Below, one piece after another: positions 7,299 through 15,592 of a DNA stretch of 64,000 nt. This DNA is from Streptomyces sp. HB132. Lineage in GTDB: Bacteria; Actinomycetota; Actinomycetes; Streptomycetales; Streptomycetaceae. Each line of letters starts with the position of its first letter. Position 1 is the first letter of the stretch. The notes below the pieces were generated by a model. That model ran no database searches. It saw nothing but the letters and a program-made list of their open reading frames with translations, and was not told the DNA's origin. The stretch is from contig NZ_JAFBGA010000013.1 in NCBI RefSeq assembly GCF_016909575.1, forward strand, positions 1 through 64,000, read 5' to 3'. Position numbers and translations under genes: made by a program.

Positions 7299-10200
7299 CT
7301 AACGCTCCTGCTGGTGAGTGGGGCCGAGTTGGAAACTTTCGGTAGACGGGCCGGTGTTGGCCTGTCGTCCCTGCTGGATGCCCCGGCGGAGATTGGTCAG
7401 ACGGCCGCGTACGTCATCCGGCGCACGCGAAACCTGAGGTCCGGACTGATGATTCTGCTGCTGAGCAGTGCCCGGTACCAAATTGGCACGTGGGACACGG
7501 CGGGGCAGTCCGGAGGTGGTGATCCCGCCGGCGGCGGGCTTCTTGACCCGCTCCGCCTGCCGTACGAGCTCGTCGTTGGGCGAAGCGCGCCACGAACTGG
7601 TGGCGCCGGTGTCCGCCGCACCACGCCGCGGCATGGGCGGCGGCGTGGTCTCGGCGTGCTGGGAGGGGAACGGTGCCTGCGGCTCGGCTGCGGGCGGCTG
7701 CGGGCCGCTCTGCTGCGGGCCGTGGAACCAGTTCGTCTCCAGCGTGTCGAACAGCGGTGTACGCCCGTCACCGGGACCGGCCGGCGGCAGCTCGTCGGGC
7801 TGCTGCTGCTGCGGCAGGGCGGGGCGGCGCGGCAGCCCGCCCGCGGGGGGCGTAGGCGGAAGCGGTGCGCCGAAGTCGGGGCTGTCGGAGCGACGGGGCA
7901 GCCCGCCGGCGGGGGGCGCGGGCGGAAGCGGTGCGCCGAAGTCGGAGCCGTCGGGGCGGCGCGGCGCGGGCGCGTGCGGGCCCTGGGCGCCGAAGCCCTG
8001 GTCCTGCGGCATCGGGGCGTTGAAGTCGGGCCGGGCGAACTGTGCGGTGCTCGCCGGGTCCATGGCCTGCGGTGCCTGATACGCCTGCGGTGCCGAGAAG
8101 TCCGGGCGGGCGAACTCGGCTGTGGCGCCGGGGCCCTGACGGTCGTTCATCGGCGGACGCTGGTTCGGCGGGCTGAACGGCTGGTTCGGACCGGAGGTGC
8201 CCGGCCGGGCGAACAGGCCGCCGTCGTGCTCCTCGTGACCACGCGGTGAGTCCGGCTGCGTGCGCCGGGGAGCGCCCTGCTCCTCGACCCCCCAGCTCGT
8301 GGACTGCGGACGCTGGGGCTGCGGGTTGCCGCCGGGCAGCTCGGCCCGAGGCCCGCCGGAGGGCGGAAGCTGGCGGCCGGGACCGCCGGGCTGCTGCGGA
8401 CCGCCCTGACCGAGCTGGTTCTGCTGGTGCTGCGGGTTCTGCCGCGCGGGCGGGCCGGAGTGGCCGAAGAGGTTGGGGCGGCCCGAGTCCGCACCGGCCG
8501 GGGGGCCCTGCGGGGGGCGTGCGCCCGGACGGGCACCACCGGCGAAGGCACCGGCGAGGCCGCCGCCCTGCCGGGTCTCGGGGCGGCCCTGGCCCGGCAG
8601 TCCGGGACTCTGCTGGTTGTTGCCCAGCGGTCCGGAGCCCTGCTGAGGCGGACGCTGTCCGTCGCGCGAGGGCAGCGCGGCCCGGGGGGCCGAGCCCGCA
8701 CCGACCTGGCCGCGCGAGGCAGGTGCCCCGACGCCCTTGGCGGGAGCGGACGCGGGGCCGGCCAGGCCGCCCGCGGAGGGGGAGCCGCCGGCGAGGAGCC
8801 CGCCCGGGGCGCCGCCCTGCTGTCCCTTGCCCTGCTGTCCCTGCTTCGTCGGCTGCTTGCCGCCCTGCGCGACCTCCATGGGCAGCATGACGAGCGCGGT
8901 CGTACCGCCGGAGTCGGAGGGGCGCAGCTGGATGCGGATGCCGTGACGCAGGGACAGCCGGCCGACCACGAACAGACCCATGCGGCGGGACACCGAGACG
9001 TCCACGGTGGGCGGCGAGGCGAGCCGCTCGTTGATCGCGGCCAGGTCCTCGGGGGAGAGACCGATGCCGGTGTCGTGGATCTCGACGAGCACACGGCCGT
9101 CGGGCAGTGCGTGACCGGTGACCCGGACCTTCGTCTGCGGCGAGGAGAACGACGTGGCGTTCTCCAGCAGCTCGGCGAGGAGGTGCACGAGGTCGTTGAC
9201 GACGCGGCCGGCGACCTCGGTGGCGGGCACCGCGGACAGTTCGATGCGCTCGTACTGCTCCACCTCGGACGCGGCGGCACGGAGCACGTCGACCAGCGGT
9301 ACGGGCCGCGTCCACCGGCGGCCGGGCTCCTCGCCCGCGAGGACGAGGAGGTTCTCGCCGTTACGGCGCATTCGGGTCGCGAGGTGGTCGAGCTTGAAGA
9401 GCGAGGACAGCTGGTCCGGGTCGGCCTCGCGGGACTCCAATTCGGAGATGAGCGAGAGCTGGCGCTGAATGAGGCCCTGGCTGCGGCGCGAGAGGTTGGT
9501 GAACATCGCGTTGACGTTGCCTCGCAGCAGCGCCTGCTCGGCGGCCAGCCGGACCGCCTCGCGGTGCACGTCGTCGAAGGCCGCGGCCACCTGGCCGATC
9601 TCGTCCCGGGAGTGCACACCGACGGACTCGACGGAGGTGTCGACGTCCTGCGGGTCCGTCTCGGAGAGCTGCTTGACGAGCTCGGGGAGCCGGTCCTGGG
9701 CGACCCGGGTCGCGGTGTCCTGGAGCCGCCGCAGGGAGCGGATCATGGACCGCGCCACGACGAAGGCGCCGACCAGCGACACACCGAGGACGATGAGGAT
9801 GATCGCACCGTTGAGGATCGCGTCGCGCTGCGACTCCTCACGGAGCTCGCGGGCCTTGCTCTCCATCTCACCGAGGAGTGTCTCCTCGATGGTCTTCATG
9901 GCCTGGATCTTGTTGGAGCTCTGGTCGTACCAGTCCATGTACGTACGGGTCTTGCCGCTGCCCTCCATGCCCAGAGGGCTGTCGAGCACCTTCTTCGCGT
10001 ACATGTCGGCGGCGGTGATCTCGGGATTCCCGTTGTCCAGCGGCGCCAGGAGCTCGGCGGAGCTCTTGCCGGTGGACTCGTAGGTCGTCTCGAAGGTCTT
10101 GAGGGTCGTGCTGGCCTTGTTGAGCGCGTTGCGGCCGAACGCCTGGTCGTTGTCGTTCAGGTGCGTCTTGTCGCTGTCGCCGCCGGGCAGTGCCGCGGCG

Positions 10201-11039
10201 ATGATGGCCCGCTCGACGGAGGCGTACTCCTTCGAGGAGGAGAAGGCGGCCAGCGCGCGCGTGCGCTTGATCATTTCAGGGTTGCTGGTCGCCTGCGCCA
10301 TGTCCTGCGAGAGGCTCAGCAGCGAGTTGATCAGCTGGCTGTACTGGTCGACCGTGTTGAGACTCGGGCTGTCGCCGGCGTACGCGTCCTTGCGGATGCT
10401 GGTGATGTTGCCCAGCTGCGTGCCGATCTGGCTGACGCTCGCGTGGATGCTGTCCAGCGCGGCGTCGCCGGGGGTGTTGCCGATCTCGTCGGTGGCCTCG
10501 AAGAAGGCGTCCTTGGCGCGGTCGGTGCGCTCGCGGGGCTGGGTGACCTTGTAGTCAGTGGCCTTCACGCCGTTCGACAGCGGGCCGGCCGACTTGTCGC
10601 GCTCCTCCTGGAGCGCGTTGGCGAGCGCGGTCGCCTGCTTGGTCATCTTCGTGAGCAGCTGCATGTGCTCCAGCTGGTCCATGTCGTTCATGGACTCGTT
10701 GATGCGCAGTCCGCCCAGGGTGGTCGCCGCGACCACGGGGAGGGCGAGCAGGGAGACCAGACGCGTGCTGATGCGCCAGTTGCGCAGGGCCGCGCGGGAG
10801 CCGGCGGAGGGGGGACCTGCCGGCTTGGGAGCCGCGGCGGCGTCCGCGCCGCTGTCACCCGCGGTGCCGCTCGTCGTGCCGGAGCGCTGCGCGCGGTCAC
10901 CGGCGGCGGGATTCTGGGCGTGCTGGGGCGAGGAACCGCGGTCGTTCCCGCCGCGCGGCTCCTGCTCCGCCGGGGTTTCCCCTCGGCCCTGGCGGGGCTG
11001 GGGCGACCCCATGCCATCCCTCTTGAAACGTCCCTGCAC
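7299..11039 (-). CDS. cvnA1: Conservon membrane sensor ATPase/histidine-kinase-like CvnA, long tail
   Basis: A 1246-residue protein with a ~90-residue G/P/R-rich cytoplasmic leader, membrane helix ~90-109, a ~295-residue extracytoplasmic sensor and a second helix ~405-427. HAMP, LDHLATRMRRN and HATPase_c follow (N-box LLAELLENAT near 617, G-box DTGIGL). A ~550-residue Pro/Gln/Gly-rich tail comes next and ends in the same module as CvnA2 (GLPRRVPRANLV, SRAPDDVRGRL). The tail holds a 22-residue tandem repeat and several LPRR motifs. The GTG at 11039 begins VQGRFKRDG, and AGAGG lies 11 bases upstream exactly as in cvnA2. A longer in-frame extension to 11444 looks non-coding. Confidence 0.9.
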   Translation of the reverse strand: MQGRFKRDGMGSPQPRQGRGETPAEQEPRGGNDRGSSPQHAQNPAAGDRAQRSGTTSGTAGDSGADAAAAPKPAGPPSAGSRAALRNWRISTRLVSLLALPVVAATTLGGLRINESMNDMDQLEHMQLLTKMTKQATALANALQEERDKSAGPLSNGVKATDYKVTQPRERTDRAKDAFFEATDEIGNTPGDAALDSIHASVSQIGTQLGNITSIRKDAYAGDSPSLNTVDQYSQLINSLLSLSQDMAQATSNPEMIKRTRALAAFSSSKEYASVERAIIAAALPGGDSDKTHLNDNDQAFGRNALNKASTTLKTFETTYESTGKSSAELLAPLDNGNPEITAADMYAKKVLDSPLGMEGSGKTRTYMDWYDQSSNKIQAMKTIEETLLGEMESKARELREESQRDAILNGAIILIVLGVSLVGAFVVARSMIRSLRRLQDTATRVAQDRLPELVKQLSETDPQDVDTSVESVGVHSRDEIGQVAAAFDDVHREAVRLAAEQALLRGNVNAMFTNLSRRSQGLIQRQLSLISELESREADPDQLSSLFKLDHLATRMRRNGENLLVLAGEEPGRRWTRPVPLVDVLRAAASEVEQYERIELSAVPATEVAGRVVNDLVHLLAELLENATSFSSPQTKVRVTGHALPDGRVLVEIHDTGIGLSPEDLAAINERLASPPTVDVSVSRRMGLFVVGRLSLRHGIRIQLRPSDSGGTTALVMLPMEVAQGGKQPTKQGQQGKGQQGGAPGGLLAGGSPSAGGLAGPASAPAKGVGAPASRGQVGAGSAPRAALPSRDGQRPPQQGSGPLGNNQQSPGLPGQGRPETRQGGGLAGAFAGGARPGARPPQGPPAGADSGRPNLFGHSGPPARQNPQHQQNQLGQGGPQQPGGPGRQLPPSGGPRAELPGGNPQPQRPQSTSWGVEEQGAPRRTQPDSPRGHEEHDGGLFARPGTSGPNQPFSPPNQRPPMNDRQGPGATAEFARPDFSAPQAYQAPQAMDPASTAQFARPDFNAPMPQDQGFGAQGPHAPAPRRPDGSDFGAPLPPAPPAGGLPRRSDSPDFGAPLPPTPPAGGLPRRPALPQQQQPDELPPAGPGDGRTPLFDTLETNWFHGPQQSGPQPPAAEPQAPFPSQHAETTPPPMPRRGAADTGATSSWRASPNDELVRQAERVKKPAAGGITTSGLPRRVPRANLVPGTAQQQNHQSGPQVSRAPDDVRGRLTNLRRGIQQGRQANTGPSTESFQLGPTHQQER
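7824..7967 (-). repeat. 66-bp tandem repeat in the cvnA1 tail
   Basis: Two 66-bp units (7824-7889 and 7890-7955) plus the start of a third. Each unit encodes 22 residues of the form SPDFGAPLPPTPPAGGLPRR. The units differ by scattered substitutions, so the repeat is in frame and not recent. Confidence 0.85.
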
Positions 11040-11621
11040 TAGCGTCGCAACCTCTGGACCAGGCGTCCCTCCGCGTGTGGCGCGGCTGAACGGTGTCGGC
11101 GTCGTGGGGCGCTGGACGCGCCCCAAGGTGGTCGTGAGTGACCGGCGTACTTCCCCCTCCCGCCACCACTCGGCGCTGCGTTGCGCCCCTGCGCGCTGGG
11201 CCTGAAACCCGCGGCGGTGCGTGGAATTCCAGCACAGTGAAGGATCTCCAACAAGGCCCCCGTACCGGGCTGTGACCTGGATGACACGGTGTGATGACCG
11301 CGTGACAAGGCGTATAGCGTGTTCATGGTCAAAACGGGTAATTAAGGGTGGGCTTCTTGGGGGTGGCGGGTGTCCCAGACGCCATGATCGGGAGCGGAAT
11401 GGCAGATTCAGTGACGTAATGTCTGGTTTGTATCCGAAGGTCAACTGCCCTTAATGTGCACTTTGTCGGCAACTTCGTGAGCAAACTCACACGATGATCG
11501 CCGTCTCATCCCGGCCGCAGTGGGGAATCGGATGTTTAGCCTGGCGCTTTACAGGGATAGCGAATCCGACAACCGGCGCACCCCCCGGGCGGCGCCCCAG
11601 CGACAAGGGTCCATACGGCAG
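11040..11621. other. Intergenic region upstream of cvnA1
   Basis: 582 bases with no convincing gene. It should hold the minus-strand cvnA1 promoter and the plus-strand promoter of the small ORF at 11622. A short inverted repeat, GTGAG-caaa-CTCAC, is at 11477-11490. The region near 11300-11460 is less GC-rich than its surroundings, as expected for promoters. I could not fix a -35/-10 pair with confidence. Confidence 0.55.
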
Positions 11622-11804
11622 ATGAAGACGACGATGATTTTCCGCAACATCGCCAACCCCCGGCGTACGACGCTGGCGCACCTCGAGGACGCCGAAGCGC
11701 TGCAGAAGCCGGAACAGCGGGAGCACGCCGTCGACCTGCCCACCCAGACGGCCAACCCGCGCCGCACCATCCTGATGGTCGCCCCGGTCACGGCGGCGGA
11801 GTAG
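11622..11804 (+). CDS. Small hypothetical protein with duplicated ANPRRT motif
   Basis: A 60-residue ORF that I do not recognise. It carries ANPRRT twice, at residues 11-16 and 44-49. The first is followed by TL and the second by IL; the acidic, Gln-rich middle is LEDAEALQKPEQREHAVDLP. Codon use has the strong third-position GC of its neighbours, which supports real coding. I chose ATG at 11622; the ribosome site is weak, and GTG 11520 or ATG 11634 are alternatives. It has no signal peptide or membrane helix. It precedes the FAH-family gene by 126 bases. A secreted or processed peptide is conceivable but unsupported. Confidence 0.6.
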   Translation: MKTTMIFRNIANPRRTTLAHLEDAEALQKPEQREHAVDLPTQTANPRRTILMVAPVTAAE

Positions 11805-11930
11805 CGGCCGTCGCGGCCACGACGCGTCCGCGGGCCCCTCACCCGCGCCCTCGCCCCGCCCCGTCCGGTGGAGCGATAGCCTGGAGCGTCAGTCTTCAGC
11901 CAGCCAGCAAGTGAGGGGCGACAGCATCCC

Positions 11931-12707
11931 GTGCGCATCGCCAGGTTCTCCATCGACGGCAATGTCGCCTTCGGCGCGGTCGAGGGCGACAGCCCCGACA
12001 GCCTCGTCCTCGACATCATCAAGGGCATCCCGTACACCGACTTCGAGCTCTCCGGGACCAAGGTCCCGCTGAAGAAGGTCCGGCTGCTGCCGCCCGTGCT
12101 CCCCAACAAGGTCGTGGCCATCGGCCGCAACTACGCGGAACACGCCGCCGAGATGGGCAACGAGGTCCCCGATGTGCCCGTCGCCTTCTTCAAGCCGACC
12201 ACGTCGGTTATCGGTGCGGGTGACTCCATCGAGTACCCCTCCTTCTCCGAGGAGCTCCACCACGAGGCCGAGCTGGCCGTGGTGATCGGCCGCATGTGCC
12301 GCGAGGTTCCGCGTGAGCGCGTCAAGGACGTCATCTTCGGCTACACCTGTGCCAACGACGTCACCGCACGCGACGTCCAGCGGCGTGAGAGCCAGTGGGC
12401 CCGGGCCAAGGGCTTCGACACCTCCTGCCCGCTCGGTCCCTGGGTGGAGACCGACGTCGACCCCGGCGACCTGGCGATCCAGGCCACGGTCAACGGTGAG
12501 CAGCGTCAGCTCGGCCGGACGAGCGACATGGTCCGCTCCGTCGAGGACCTGGTCGTCCACATCACGGAAGCCATGACGCTGCTCCCCGGCGACGTGATCC
12601 TCACCGGGACCCCCGCAGGGGTCGGCCCCCTGCACGTCGGCGACGAGGTCGCCGTCACCATCGAAGGCATCGGCACTCTCACCAACAAGGTGATCAAGCG
12701 TGGCTAA
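11931..12707 (+). CDS. Fumarylacetoacetate hydrolase (FAH) family protein
   Basis: A 258-residue FAH-superfamily protein. It shows the core pattern IGRNYAEHAAEMGN, then FFKPTTSVIG, the metal-binding HHEAELAVVIG (~residue 108), the YTCANDVTARD segment and the LTGTPAGVGPL loop near the C-terminus. Members cleave or decarboxylate diketo acids with a divalent metal bound by two Glu and one Asp; many bacterial ones are oxaloacetate decarboxylases or acylpyruvases. The exact substrate cannot be told. The GTG at 11931 is the natural start. The gene overlaps gltX by 8 bases, so the two are cotranscribed. Confidence 0.9.
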   Translation: MRIARFSIDGNVAFGAVEGDSPDSLVLDIIKGIPYTDFELSGTKVPLKKVRLLPPVLPNKVVAIGRNYAEHAAEMGNEVPDVPVAFFKPTTSVIGAGDSIEYPSFSEELHHEAELAVVIGRMCREVPRERVKDVIFGYTCANDVTARDVQRRESQWARAKGFDTSCPLGPWVETDVDPGDLAIQATVNGEQRQLGRTSDMVRSVEDLVVHITEAMTLLPGDVILTGTPAGVGPLHVGDEVAVTIEGIGTLTNKVIKRG

Positions 12708-14172
12708 CCCCCCTGTCCGTGTACGTTTCTGCCCCTCCCCGACCGGCAACCCCCACGTGGGCCTGGTCCGGACGGCCCTGTTCAACTGGGCCTTCGCCCG
12801 GCACCACCAGGGCACCCTGGTCTTCCGCATCGAGGACACCGACGCTGCCCGTGACTCCGAGGAGTCCTACCAGCAGCTGCTCGACTCGATGCGCTGGCTC
12901 GGCCTCGACTGGGACGAGGGCCCCGAGGTCGGCGGCCCGCACGAGCCCTACCGCCAGTCGCAGCGGATGGACCTGTACAAGGACGTCGCCGCCAAGCTCC
13001 TGGACGCCGGGCACGCGTACCACTGCTACTGCACCACCGAGGAGCTCGACGCCCGCCGCGACGCCGCCCGCGCGGCCGGCAAGCCCTCGGGCTACGACGG
13101 TCACTGCCGCGACCTGGGCGACGAGCGGAAGGCGGCGTACGAGGCCGAGGGCCGCACCTCGATCGTCCGCTTCCGGATGCCCGACGAGGCGATCACCTTC
13201 ACCGACCTGGTCCGCGGCGACATCACGGTCCAGCCGGAGAACGTCCCGGACTACGGCATCGTGCGTGCCAACGGCGCCCCGCTCTACACGCTCGTCAACC
13301 CGGTCGACGACGCCCTGATGGAGATCACCCACGTCCTGCGCGGCGAGGACCTGCTCTCCTCCACCCCGCGCCAGATCGCCCTCTACCGGGCGCTCATCGA
13401 GCTGGGCATCGCCAAGGACACCCCCGCCTTCGGGCACCTCCCGTACGTCATGGGGGAGGGCAACAAGAAGCTGTCCAAGCGCGACCCGCAGGCCTCGCTC
13501 AACCTCTACCGCGAGCGCGGCTTCCTGCCCGAGGGGCTGCTCAACTACCTCTCGCTGCTCGGCTGGTCGATCGCCGAGGACCGCGACATCTTCGGCCGGG
13601 ACGAGCTGGTCGCGGCCTTCGACATCGCGGACGTCAACGCCAACCCGGCCCGCTTCGACCTGAAGAAGGCCGAGCACATCAACGCCGAGCACCTGCGCAT
13701 GCTCGACGTGAAGACCTTCACCGAGGCCTGCGGCCCCTGGCTGAAGGCCCCCTTCGCACCCTGGGCGCCCGAGGCCTTCGACGCGCAGCAGTTCGCCGAG
13801 ATCGCCCCGCACGCCCAGACCCGAGTGACGGTCCTCTCGGACATCACGGCCAACGTCGACTTCCTCTTCCTGGACGAGCCCGTCGAGGACGAGGCGTCCT
13901 GGGCCAAGGCCATGAAGGCGGGGTCCGACGCCCTGCTCGTCACGGCACGCGCGGAGCTGACCGCCGCCGAGTGGAACGCCGAGGCGCTCAAGACGGCCGT
14001 TCTCACCGCCGGCGAGAAGCACGGGCTGAAGCTCGGCAAGGCGCAGGCCCCGGTCCGCGTCGCGGTCACCGGCCGCACGGTCGGCCTGCCGCTCTTCGAG
14101 TCCCTGGAGATCCTGGGCCGCGAGAAGACGATCGCCCGCATCGACGCGGCGCTGGCGAAGCTCGCCGCGTAG
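12700..14172 (+). CDS. gltX: Glutamyl-tRNA synthetase
   Basis: A 490-residue class I aminoacyl-tRNA synthetase. The HIGH-type motif is NPHVG (residues 17-21) after FCPSPTG, and the KMSKS-type motif is KKLSKRD near residue 257. FRIEDTDAARDSEE is the characteristic GluRS signature. It charges tRNA-Glu. In actinobacteria the enzyme is normally non-discriminating and also makes Glu-tRNA-Gln for GatCAB amidation. The GTG start lies inside the end of the FAH gene. It is followed by a 16-bp terminator and, 0.9 kb on, by three tRNA-Glu and two tRNA-Gln genes, its own substrates. Confidence 0.97.
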   Translation: MANPPVRVRFCPSPTGNPHVGLVRTALFNWAFARHHQGTLVFRIEDTDAARDSEESYQQLLDSMRWLGLDWDEGPEVGGPHEPYRQSQRMDLYKDVAAKLLDAGHAYHCYCTTEELDARRDAARAAGKPSGYDGHCRDLGDERKAAYEAEGRTSIVRFRMPDEAITFTDLVRGDITVQPENVPDYGIVRANGAPLYTLVNPVDDALMEITHVLRGEDLLSSTPRQIALYRALIELGIAKDTPAFGHLPYVMGEGNKKLSKRDPQASLNLYRERGFLPEGLLNYLSLLGWSIAEDRDIFGRDELVAAFDIADVNANPARFDLKKAEHINAEHLRMLDVKTFTEACGPWLKAPFAPWAPEAFDAQQFAEIAPHAQTRVTVLSDITANVDFLFLDEPVEDEASWAKAMKAGSDALLVTARAELTAAEWNAEALKTAVLTAGEKHGLKLGKAQAPVRVAVTGRTVGLPLFESLEILGREKTIARIDAALAKLAA

Positions 14173-14187
14173 CGCCCGGTTGCCCGT

Positions 14188-14225
14188 GACGGGGTGGCCG
14201 CCCGAGCCGGGGCGGCCACCCCGTC
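14188..14225 (+). terminator. Terminator after gltX
   Basis: A 16-bp perfect inverted repeat (14188-14203 with 14210-14225) and a 6-base loop, starting 16 bases after the gltX stop and ending 35 bases before the HAD gene. Confidence 0.85.
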
Positions 14226-14259
14226 GGCATACGGCCGCCGGGCCGGTAATCTGGCCGGC

Positions 14260-14979
14260 ATGCCGATCCGAGCGGTTCTCTGGGACATCGACGACACGAT
14301 CTTCGACTACTCCGGGGCGGACCGCACCGGTATGCGCAAGCACCTGGAGTACGAGGGCTTTCCCGAGGGGTACATCACCCTGGAGCGCGCCCTCGACGCG
14401 TGGAAGGCCGTCACGGACGTGCAGTGGGCGCGTTTCGCCGCCGGGGAGACGGACTTCCAGGGGCAGCGGCGGGAACGCGTACGCACTTTCCTCGCGCGGC
14501 CCCTCAGCGATGCCGAGGCCGATGACTGGTTCGGCCGGCACGCGGCCCACTACGAGGCCGCGTGGGCGCTCTTCCCGGACACCGTGCCCGTTCTCGACCG
14601 GCTGGCGGGAAGCTTCCGCCACGCCGTCCTGTCCAACTCCAGCATCCACAACCAGGACCGGAAGCTGCGCGCCCTCGGGATCCGGGACCGCTTCGAGGCA
14701 GTGGTGTGCGCCGTGGAGCTGGGGGTCTCCAAGCCGGACGCGGGGGCGTTCCACGCCGCCTGCGAGGTGCTGGAGCTGGAACCGCACGACGTGGCGTACG
14801 TCGGGAACGAACCCGACATCGACGCGGGCGGCGCGGTGGCCGCCGGGCTGACGGGGATCTGGCTCGACCGCGACGGCCAGGGTGGGCGCCCCGAACTCGT
14901 ACGGATCACGGGTCTGGACGAGCTCCCCGGCCTGCTGGCGGGCGATACCCGTTTTGGAGCGCCGGACACCTTCAGGTAA
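14260..14979 (+). CDS. HAD-superfamily hydrolase
   Basis: A 239-residue HAD phosphatase-like protein. Motif I is LWDIDDT with nucleophile Asp9 and Asp11, motif II is LSNSS (~125), motif III is the Lys in SKPDAGAF (~158) and motif IV is GNEPDID (~184). The cap is helical (subfamily I). The substrate is unknown; relatives dephosphorylate small metabolites. I chose ATG at 14260 (MPIRAVLWDIDDT) because upstream in-frame sequence runs into the gltX terminator hairpin. It precedes the tRNA array on the same strand. Confidence 0.9.
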   Translation: MPIRAVLWDIDDTIFDYSGADRTGMRKHLEYEGFPEGYITLERALDAWKAVTDVQWARFAAGETDFQGQRRERVRTFLARPLSDAEADDWFGRHAAHYEAAWALFPDTVPVLDRLAGSFRHAVLSNSSIHNQDRKLRALGIRDRFEAVVCAVELGVSKPDAGAFHAACEVLELEPHDVAYVGNEPDIDAGGAVAAGLTGIWLDRDGQGGRPELVRITGLDELPGLLAGDTRFGAPDTFR

Positions 14980-14988
14980 TGTTCTTCC

Positions 14989-15031
14989 TGCGCCGCCCGA
15001 GCGGGACAAAAAAAGCCGAACAGGCGGCGCA
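14989..15031 (+). terminator. Possible terminator between the HAD gene and the tRNA array
   Basis: A 9-bp inverted repeat (14989-14997 with 15023-15031) with a long 25-base interior that includes an A7 run. It starts 9 bases after the HAD stop. The large loop makes it a weak call. Confidence 0.4.
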
Positions 15032-15042
15032 GACAGAAACAG

Positions 15043-15056
15043 AACCCCAAGGGGTT
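15043..15056 (+). promoter_or_regulatory. Short hairpin just upstream of tRNA-Gln
   Basis: AACCCC-AA-GGGGTT perfect inverted repeat ending 9 bases before the first tRNA. It could mark the 5' leader of the tRNA precursor. The function is unproven. Confidence 0.35.
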
Positions 15057-15065
15057 GCGTTTCAG

Positions 15066-15137
15066 TGGGCTATGGTGTAATTGGCAACACTACGGTTTCT
15101 GGTACCGTCATTCTAGGTTCGAGTCCTGGTAGCCCAG
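15066..15137 (+). tRNA. tRNA-Gln (CTG anticodon)
   Basis: A 72-nt cloverleaf. Acceptor stem TGGGCTA pairs with TAGCCCA and the discriminator is G. The anticodon loop TTCTGGT gives CUG, and the T-loop GGTTCGAGTCC is present. CCA is not encoded. It is first of five tRNAs and is repeated at 15375. Confidence 0.95.
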
Positions 15138-15156
15138 CGCAAGACCGAAGTAACAA

Positions 15157-15229
15157 GCCCCCGTTGTGTAGCGGCCTAGCACGCTGCCCTCTCACGGCAG
15201 TAGCGCCGGTTCGAATCCGGTCGGGGGTA
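15157..15229 (+). tRNA. tRNA-Glu (CTC anticodon), copy 1
   Basis: A 73-nt cloverleaf. The GCCCCCG/CGGGGGT acceptor has a terminal G-U pair. The anticodon stem CTGCC/GGCAG encloses CTCTCAC, giving CUC. The T-arm CCGGTTCGAATCCGG is present. CCA is not encoded. Confidence 0.95.
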
Positions 15230-15289
15230 CAGATCCTTCCCGCGAGAACACCTGGGTCGCACCCACGTTTTCGATGCAGGATCGCTAGG

Positions 15290-15362
15290 GCCCCCGTTGT
15301 GTAGCGGCCTAGCACGCTGCCCTCTCACGGCAGTAGCGCCGGTTCGAATCCGGTCGGGGGTA
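15290..15362 (+). tRNA. tRNA-Glu (CTC anticodon), copy 2
   Basis: Sequence identical to the copy at 15157 over its full 73 nt, with unrelated spacer DNA on both sides. Confidence 0.95.
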
Positions 15363-15374
15363 CTTGTCACACCA

Positions 15375-15446
15375 TGGGCTATGGTGTAATTGGCAACACT
15401 ACGGTTTCTGGTACCGTCATTCTAGGTTCGAGTCCTGGTAGCCCAG
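15375..15446 (+). tRNA. tRNA-Gln (CTG anticodon), copy 2
   Basis: Sequence identical to the tRNA-Gln at 15066, 72 nt, only 12 bases after the second tRNA-Glu, so it is processed from a shared precursor. Confidence 0.95.
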
Positions 15447-15466
15447 CGCAAGTCAGCAGTAACCAC

Positions 15467-15539
15467 GCCCCCGTTGTGTAGCGGCCTAGCACGCTGCCCT
15501 CTCACGGCAGTAGCGCCGGTTCGAATCCGGTCGGGGGTA
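15467..15539 (+). tRNA. tRNA-Glu (CTC anticodon), copy 3
   Basis: Third identical tRNA-Glu copy, last in the array, followed after 11 bases by a terminator hairpin. Confidence 0.95.
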
Positions 15540-15550
15540 CAACACGGCAG

Positions 15551-15592
15551 TACGCGGAAGGCCCTTCACCTCGGTGGAGGGCCTTCCGCGTA
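15551..15592 (+). terminator. Terminator of the tRNA array
   Basis: A long near-perfect hairpin. TACGCGGAAGGCCC pairs with its complement, and the stem continues through TTCACC/GGTGGA to a small loop around 15570-15573. Confidence 0.8.

Noticed and set aside
466..11039. Nitrate-sensing two-component systems
   Set aside because: The CvnA sensors resemble NIT-type kinases, but no response regulator follows; roadblock, DUF742 and GTPase genes define conservons instead.
8427..11042. An 871-codon plus-strand open frame opposite cvnA1
   Set aside because: Composition (VDELGEE, RRGRG runs) is a shadow of third-position GC bias. CvnA1 on the other strand has domains, partners and a conserved end.
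11040..11444. A 135-residue N-terminal extension of CvnA1
   Set aside because: It has poor protein composition, no match to CvnA2, and a conserved AGAGG-N11-GTG start at 11039 in both paralogues.
12694..15009. A 771-codon open frame on the minus strand opposite gltX and the HAD gene
   Set aside because: It is antisense to two well-recognised genes, and its translation is a Gly/Arg/Val-rich mirror typical of GC-rich codon bias, without any family motif.
15066..15539. tRNA repeats as an integration site or mobile island
   Set aside because: No integrase, no partial tRNA att copy and no foreign-looking composition nearby. The repeats are whole functional tRNAs.
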